DNA of 64,000 bases from Bos javanicus (taxonomy: Eukaryota > Chordata > Mammalia > Artiodactyla > Bovidae), in contig NC_083896.1 in the NCBI RefSeq assembly GCF_032452875.1, positions 4,402,001 through 4,466,000 on the forward strand, read 5' to 3'. The translations under genes and the position numbers were made by a program. Below the pieces are notes generated by a model, which saw nothing but the letters and a program-made list of their open reading frames with translations, was not told the origin of the DNA and made no database searches. This document shows positions 59,283-64,000 of the stretch, in pieces. Each line of letters opens with the position of its first letter. Position 1 is the first letter of the stretch.

Positions 59283-59497
59283 GGGATTCCAGGTGGAGCT
59301 AGTGGTAAAGAACCCACCTGCCAATGCGGGAGACATCAAAACCACAGGTTTGATCCCTGGGTCGGACGATTCCCTGGAAGAGGGCAAGGCAATCCACTGC
59401 AGTATTACTGCCTGGAGAATCCCATGGACAGAGGAGCCTAGAAATCTACAGCCCAAAGGTTGCAGAGTTGGACATGACTGAAGCGACTTAGTACAGC
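59283..59497 (+). mobile_element. Bov-tA SINE
   Basis: Sense SINE from 'gggattccaggtggagctag' to 'gacatgactgaagcgactta'. The head carries the 'gtggtaaagaacccacctgc' box. Confidence 0.92.
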
Positions 59498-59544
59498 ATG
59501 CAGCCAGGTACATGGAAGAGAATAATGCTGCTGATCCTAATGTT

Positions 59545-60420
59545 CAGTTAAGTTCTGTTGCTCAGTCGTGTCCGACTCCTTGCGACCCCATGAATCGCAG
59601 CACGCCAGGCCTCCCTGCCATCACCAACTCCTGGAGTTCACTCAGACTCACGTCCATCGAGTCAGTGATGCCATCCAGCCATCTCATCCTCGGTCGTCCC
59701 CTTCTCCTCCTGCCCCTAATCCCTCCCAGCATCAGAGTCTTTTCCAATGAGTCAACTCTTCCCGTGAGGTGGCCAAAGTATTGGAGTTTCAGCTTTAGCA
59801 TCATTCCTTCCAAAGAAATCCCAGAGCTGATCTCCTTCAGAATGGACTGGTTGGATCTCCTTGCAGTCCAAGGGACTCTCAAGAGTCTTCTCCAACACCA
59901 CAGTTCAAAAGCATCAATTCTTCGGTGCTCATCTTTCTTCACAGTCCAACTCTCACATCCATACATGACCACAGGAAAAACAATAGCCTTGACTAGATGG
60001 ACCTTTGTTGGCAAAGTAATGTCTCTGCTTTTCAATATGCTATCTAGGTTGGTCGTAACTTTCCTTCCAAAGAGTAAACGTCTTTTAATTTCTTGGCTGC
60101 AATCACCATCTGCAGTGATTTTGGAGCCAAAAAAATAAAGTCTGACACTGTTTCCACTGTTTCCCCATCTATTTCCCATGAAGTGATGGGACCAGATGCC
60201 ATGATCTTCGTTTTCTGAATGTTGAGCTTTAAAGTTGAGCTGAAAAAGTTGAGCCAACTTTTTCACTCTCCACTTTCACTTTCATCAAGAGGCTTTTTAG
60301 TTCCTCTTCACTTTCTGCCATGAGGGTGGTGTCATCTGCATATCTGAGGTTATTGATATTTCTCCCGGCAATCTTGATTCCAGATTGTGCTTCTTCCAGA
60401 CCAGCATTTCTTATGATGTA
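59545..60420 (-). mobile_element. BovB LINE, 3' part (split by BovA2)
   Basis: Antisense BovB from a degenerate tail ('agttaagttctgttgctcag') through the C-terminal region and RT motif C to 'ttatgatgtactctgc'. The frame at 60266-59562 encodes MYGCESWTVKKDE and RRLLRVPWTARRSNQSIL and is the longest C-terminal fragment on this strand. The BovA2 at 60421 cuts the RT coding sequence. Confidence 0.95.
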
Positions 60421-60668
60421 CTCTGCTGCTGCTAAGTCGCTTCAGTCGTGTCTGACTCTGTGCGACTCCATAGACGGCAGCCCACGAGGCTTCCCCATCC
60501 CTGGGATTCTCCAGGCAAGAACACTGGAGTGGGTTGCCATTTCCTTCTCCAACACATGAAAGTGAAAAGTGAAAGTGAAGTTGCTCAGTTGTGTCTGCCT
60601 CTAGTGACCCGTTGGACTGCAGCCCACCAGGCTCCTCTGTCCATGGGATTTTCTAGGCAAAAGTACTA
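60421..60668 (-). mobile_element. BovA2 SINE replacing part of BovB
   Basis: Antisense dimer from 'tgctgctaagtcgcttcagt', linker 'acatgaaagtgaaaagtgaa', ending truncated at 'gattttctaggcaaaagtac'. No target-site duplication is visible. About 14 bp of BovB between 'tactctgc' and 'aagcagggtgac' is missing compared with the copy at 55245-55270. Confidence 0.93.
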
Positions 60669-61325
60669 AGCAGGGTGACAATATACAGCCTTGACGTACT
60701 CCTTTTCCTATTTGGAACCAGTCTGTTGTTTCATGTCCAGTTTTAACTGTTGCTTCCTCACCTGCATACAGATTTCTCAAGAGGCAGGTCAGGTGCTCTG
60801 GTATTCCCATCTCTTTCAGAATTTTCCACAGTTTATTGTGATCCACACAATCAAAGGCTTTGGTATAGTCAATAAAGCAGAAATAGATGCTTTTCTAGAA
60901 CTCTCTTGCTTTTTCCATGATCCAGCGAATGTTGGCAATTTGGTCTCTAGTTTCTCTGCCTTTTCTAAAATCAGCTTGAACATATGGAAGTTCATGGTTC
61001 ACATATTGCTGAAACCTGGCTTGGAGAATTTTGAGCATTACTTTACCTGTGGTGAGATGAGTTCAATTGTGCGGTAGTTTCAGCATTCTTTGGCATTGCC
61101 TTTCTTCGGGATTGGAATGAAAATTGACCTTTTCCAGTCCTGTGACCACTGCTGAGTCTTCCAAATTTTCTGGCATATTGAGTGCAGCACTTTCACAGCA
61201 TCATCTTTCAGGATTTGAAATAGCTCAACTGGAATTCCATCACCTCCACTAGCTTTGTTTGTAGTGATGCTTTCTAAGACCTACTTGACTTCACATTCCA
61301 GGATATCTGGCTCTAGGTGAGTGAG
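60669..61325 (-). mobile_element. BovB LINE, RT 5' part (after BovA2)
   Basis: Antisense BovB from 'aagcagggtgacaatataca' to 'ggatatctggctctaggtga'. It encodes the RT start (PEHLTCLLRNLYAGEEATVK on the minus strand, motif A region near 60850) with several stops. The 5' end is truncated upstream of the RT. Confidence 0.95.
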
Positions 61326-62049
61326 AATAAATATATTTTCAAAATAAACCCTAAATAATGCTATAATATAAACAATGTATGCTAACAAAACATACATAAA
61401 TTCTGCACAAATGTAATTAGTAAAAACTCATATGTGGCAATCCAGTAGTACTTGCAGAACACAAGTACTGAGTTTAGAAATAGAGTCCTGGATGTAAGCA
61501 GCTGTTCTGCTGTGTTCTACAAATTATTTAACCACATGTTCAGAGAAAGACTGGCTGAATTTTCCTTTATGGGCCTGAAACCTTCTGAATATACACATAT
61601 ATTTAATGATATTTCCTTCTCTTGGGGAAATCGGGATTATTTATGTTATTCTGTGGTAAGTTCCCCTAAGATCTGTGGTAATCTTTTCTCAGAAAAATAA
61701 AATCCATATTACCATAATGAATATACCATGTATAGCTAGAAAAACATTTGTTTAAATCATTGTTAAAAAATTGTTGCACAGCTTGCCATCTCTTGTTGCT
61801 ACTAAAAAACTGAGAGGGGCTGGCCCCTTATACTCTCTCACATGAGGTAATGGAATTTGTTTGGACATCATCACTGAAATAATGGCTATCCTCAGAGAAG
61901 TGAGGAAATGGGTCAGAATACCTACACCCTTTGAAGTATTTTCTCATGTGTGATTAAAAGCCCCTAGGCAGGTCTCTGAAAATCCTGAGGTGACCCAGAT
62001 TCGCTTTAATGCATTAACTGTTGTTATGTTTGTGTTGTTTAATAGTGCT
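61326..62049. other. unassigned sequence
   Basis: No recognised element. A short frame at 61452-61700 has no known motif. Confidence 0.4.
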
Positions 62050-62168
62050 TTTGGAGAAGGAAACGGCAACCCACTCCAGCATTCTTGCCTGGAGAATCCT
62101 CTGAACAGAGTAGTCTGGCAGGCTACAGTCCATGGGGTTGCAAAGAGTCAGACAAGACTGAGCTAGTT
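62050..62168 (+). mobile_element. BovA-type SINE fragment
   Basis: One sense unit from 'ttggagaaggaaacggcaac' to 'gtcagacaagactgagctag', with 'ggctacagtccatggggttg' between. Confidence 0.9.
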
Positions 62169-63130
62169 AACAACAGTACTGTGTTTAGTAATTAACAAAG
62201 GGGCTAGTTTCTAAATCTTTTTGTCTTACATTTTCTCAAGGCTTATGAGGATTATATTAAGTGCTTAGTATGACTCTGTCACATAATACTCTAGAAACAG
62301 TAGCAATTAGTTATAATAACTTGGAACCATTCCCTACCACCTTGGAAGAGTTAATTTCCATTTACCCTACCAATAGACTAGTAAAATTTCAAAACAATCA
62401 TGCATTGAATTTTATGTATTTGAGCCACAATAGCCAAAAGTCAGTGGCCAGAGCAACTTCAAAGTTTCACCTCAGATATATTCCAACTCAGTACTACTGG
62501 GGTACTCTGGCTGTCTATATAAGTTATGCCAGAAAGAACTATCTCAGAAGTCCCAAGCTCAATGTAACATAGGAATAAGGGAATTCCTATATTTCTCCAT
62601 GCTAAATTGGTTTCTGGCTACTCTATTTCTAGGCCCCAGATGTTTTGTTAATGCTTCACTGGGCAGCTATTACTAGTAGGAGAAGATCTTACGACTTAGA
62701 AGCAGAAAGCTATCTTTGGTTCATCTTTAGGCATCTGAATAAGTATATCAGGCCTGGGGTCTCTTTCACATTCAGAGGCTCTACGATCCTTCCATGGTTC
62801 CTTGTGCCAGAGTATATGAAACACTCCAAGGCCTGTTTATCCAAATTTCCCCACCACGACCAACCTGGATTTCCACTTCCTTCCTAATGTTACTGGCCAG
62901 AGAGTGTACAAATTTCAAGATTTAGATACAAGAGGAATTAGCAGGCTTGACTGAAACCTCTACATATGCCTTTTCACTTCAACTCAACCTGCTTTACATT
63001 GGAACACTAACTCAGATGTTAATAAAAGACTACTTAATCTGCATTCGATTGTTTAAAGTATATTCAGTGTGGGATAATTCACGGTGGGGAGAGACGAAAG
63101 GTTATATTTTGTGCATCCTTATATAAATGT
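62169..63130. other. unassigned sequence
   Basis: Two adjacent plus-strand open frames (62261-62572, 103 codons; 62645-62887, 80 codons) are G+C-balanced but show no motif I recognise and no splice context. I cannot exclude an old processed pseudogene or LTR-element relic. Confidence 0.35.
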
Positions 63131-63135
63131 CTAGA

Positions 63136-64000
63136 ATATTTGGAAAACTCAGCTGTGGCCACAGGACTGGAAAAGGTCAGTTTGCCTTTCAATCCCAAAG
63201 AAAGGCAATGCCAAAGAATCTTCAAACTACCGCACAATTGCACTCATCTCACACACTACTAAAGTAATGCTCAAAATTATCCAAGCCAGGCTTCAGCAAT
63301 ATGTGAATCGTGAACTTCCAGATGTTCAAGCTGCTTTTAGAAAAGGTAGAGGAATCAGAGATCAAATTGCCAACATCTACTGGATCATGGAAAAAGCAAG
63401 AGAGTTCCAGAAAAACATCTATTTCTCCTTTATTGACTATGCCAAAGCCTTTGACTGTGTGGTTCACAATAAACTGTGGAAAATTCTGAAACAGATGGGA
63501 ATACCAGAGCACCTGACCTGCCTCTTGAGAAATCTGTATGCAGGTCAGGAAGAAACAGTTAGAACTGGACATGGAACAACAGACTGGTTCCAAATAGGAA
63601 AAGGAGTACGTCAAGGCTGTATATTGTCACCCTGCTTATTTAACTTATATGCAGAGTACATCATGAGAAACACTGGACTGGAAGAAGCACAAGCTGGAAT
63701 CAAGATTGCCAGGAGAAATATTAATAACCTCAAATATGCAGATGACACCACTCTTATGGCAGAAAGTGAAGAGGAACTAAAAAGCCTCTTGATGAAAGGG
63801 AGAGTGAAAATTTGGCTTAGCGCTCAACATTCAGAAAATGAAGATCATGGCATCTGGTCCCATCACTTCATGGGAAATAGATGGGGAAACAGTGGAAACA
63901 GTGTCAGACTTAATATTTTGGGGCTCCAAAATCACTGCAGATGGTGATTGCAGCCATGAAATTAAAAGACGTGTACTCCTTGGAAGGAAAGTTATGGCCA
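63136..64000 (+). mobile_element. BovB LINE, continues beyond the window
   Basis: Sense BovB starts within the RT upstream region ('tttggaaaactcagctgtgg') and is still in coding sequence ('ggaaggaaagttatggcca') at the last base. The 3' end lies outside. Confidence 0.95.
63267..63947 (+). pseudogene. BovB reverse transcriptase fragment (about 180 in-frame codons)
   Basis: The frame encodes RT from VQAAFRKGRGIRDQIAN through motif A FIDYAKAFDCVVHNKLWK (catalytic Asp present), LLRNLYAGQEETVRTGHG, KGVRQGCILSPCLFNLYAEY and motif C NLKYADDTTLMAES. It then loses the frame at about 63800, where a deletion turns the KVKEESEKVGLKLN-type segment into GRVKIWL. Motifs A and C both keep their catalytic Asp residues, but the 5' truncation and frameshift make it non-functional. 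Confidence 0.85.

Noticed and set aside
59512..60138. 208-codon plus-strand open frame over BovB
   Set aside because: It is the antisense shadow of the BovB C-terminal coding region on the minus strand; similar shadows lie over every BovB copy.
62261..62887. two adjacent plus-strand frames as a possible exon pair
   Set aside because: There is no convincing splice-site or protein similarity; kept only as unassigned sequence.

Overview
The window is mammalian nuclear DNA from a ruminant, most probably a bovid (cattle, sheep, goat group). The diagnosis rests on repeats: many copies of the RTE-type LINE BovB, the SINEs Bov-tA and BovA2 that share its 3' end, ruminant L1 3' ends, and a mariner element of the type found in bovine genomes. 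Older mammalian repeats (L2, MIR, MLT1 LTR, hAT and L1M fragments) lie beneath them. I found no functional protein-coding gene, exon, tRNA, rRNA, snRNA or CRISPR array. Every long reading frame I can explain is retroelement or transposon coding sequence, and the sequence reads as intergenic or deep intronic. Family names come from remembered consensus sequences, not from a database search.

Layout. 0.4-7.5 kb is one decayed sense-strand L1 (5'UTR, ORF1, ORF2) split by a Bov-tA and two BovB copies. 7.5-11.6 kb is mostly unassigned, with one Bov-tA. 11.6-15.4 kb holds an L1M 3' end and an antisense L1, each carrying a SINE. 15.4-19.0 kb is mostly unassigned, with a chimeric L1 tail, a polypurine tract, a Bov-tA inside a TA repeat and a perfect 40-bp palindrome. 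19.0-21.8 kb is a cluster of BovB-related insertions, including a 224-bp internally deleted BovB with target-site duplications. 22.4-23.9 kb is a mariner split by a BovB fragment. 24.0-25.9 kb is an L1 with an inverted 5' segment, split by a BovB that carries a 3' extension.

26-53 kb is low-density sequence with scattered SINEs, LINE 3' ends, L2 relics, two near-identical 125-bp inverted repeats 2.5 kb apart, an L1 mosaic (41.8-45.0 kb) and an isolated L1 promoter/5'UTR (50.7-51.5 kb). 53.7-64 kb holds an L2 relic, three more BovB copies (the last runs off the window), an L1M 3' end and several BovA2/Bov-tA copies.

How the parts relate: BovB is the only candidate source of enzyme for the SINEs. 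Its reverse transcriptase recognises the 3' tail that BovB, Bov-tA and BovA2 share. The window shows full-length-type, truncated, internally deleted and 3'-extended products of that machinery side by side. All coding copies here are broken.
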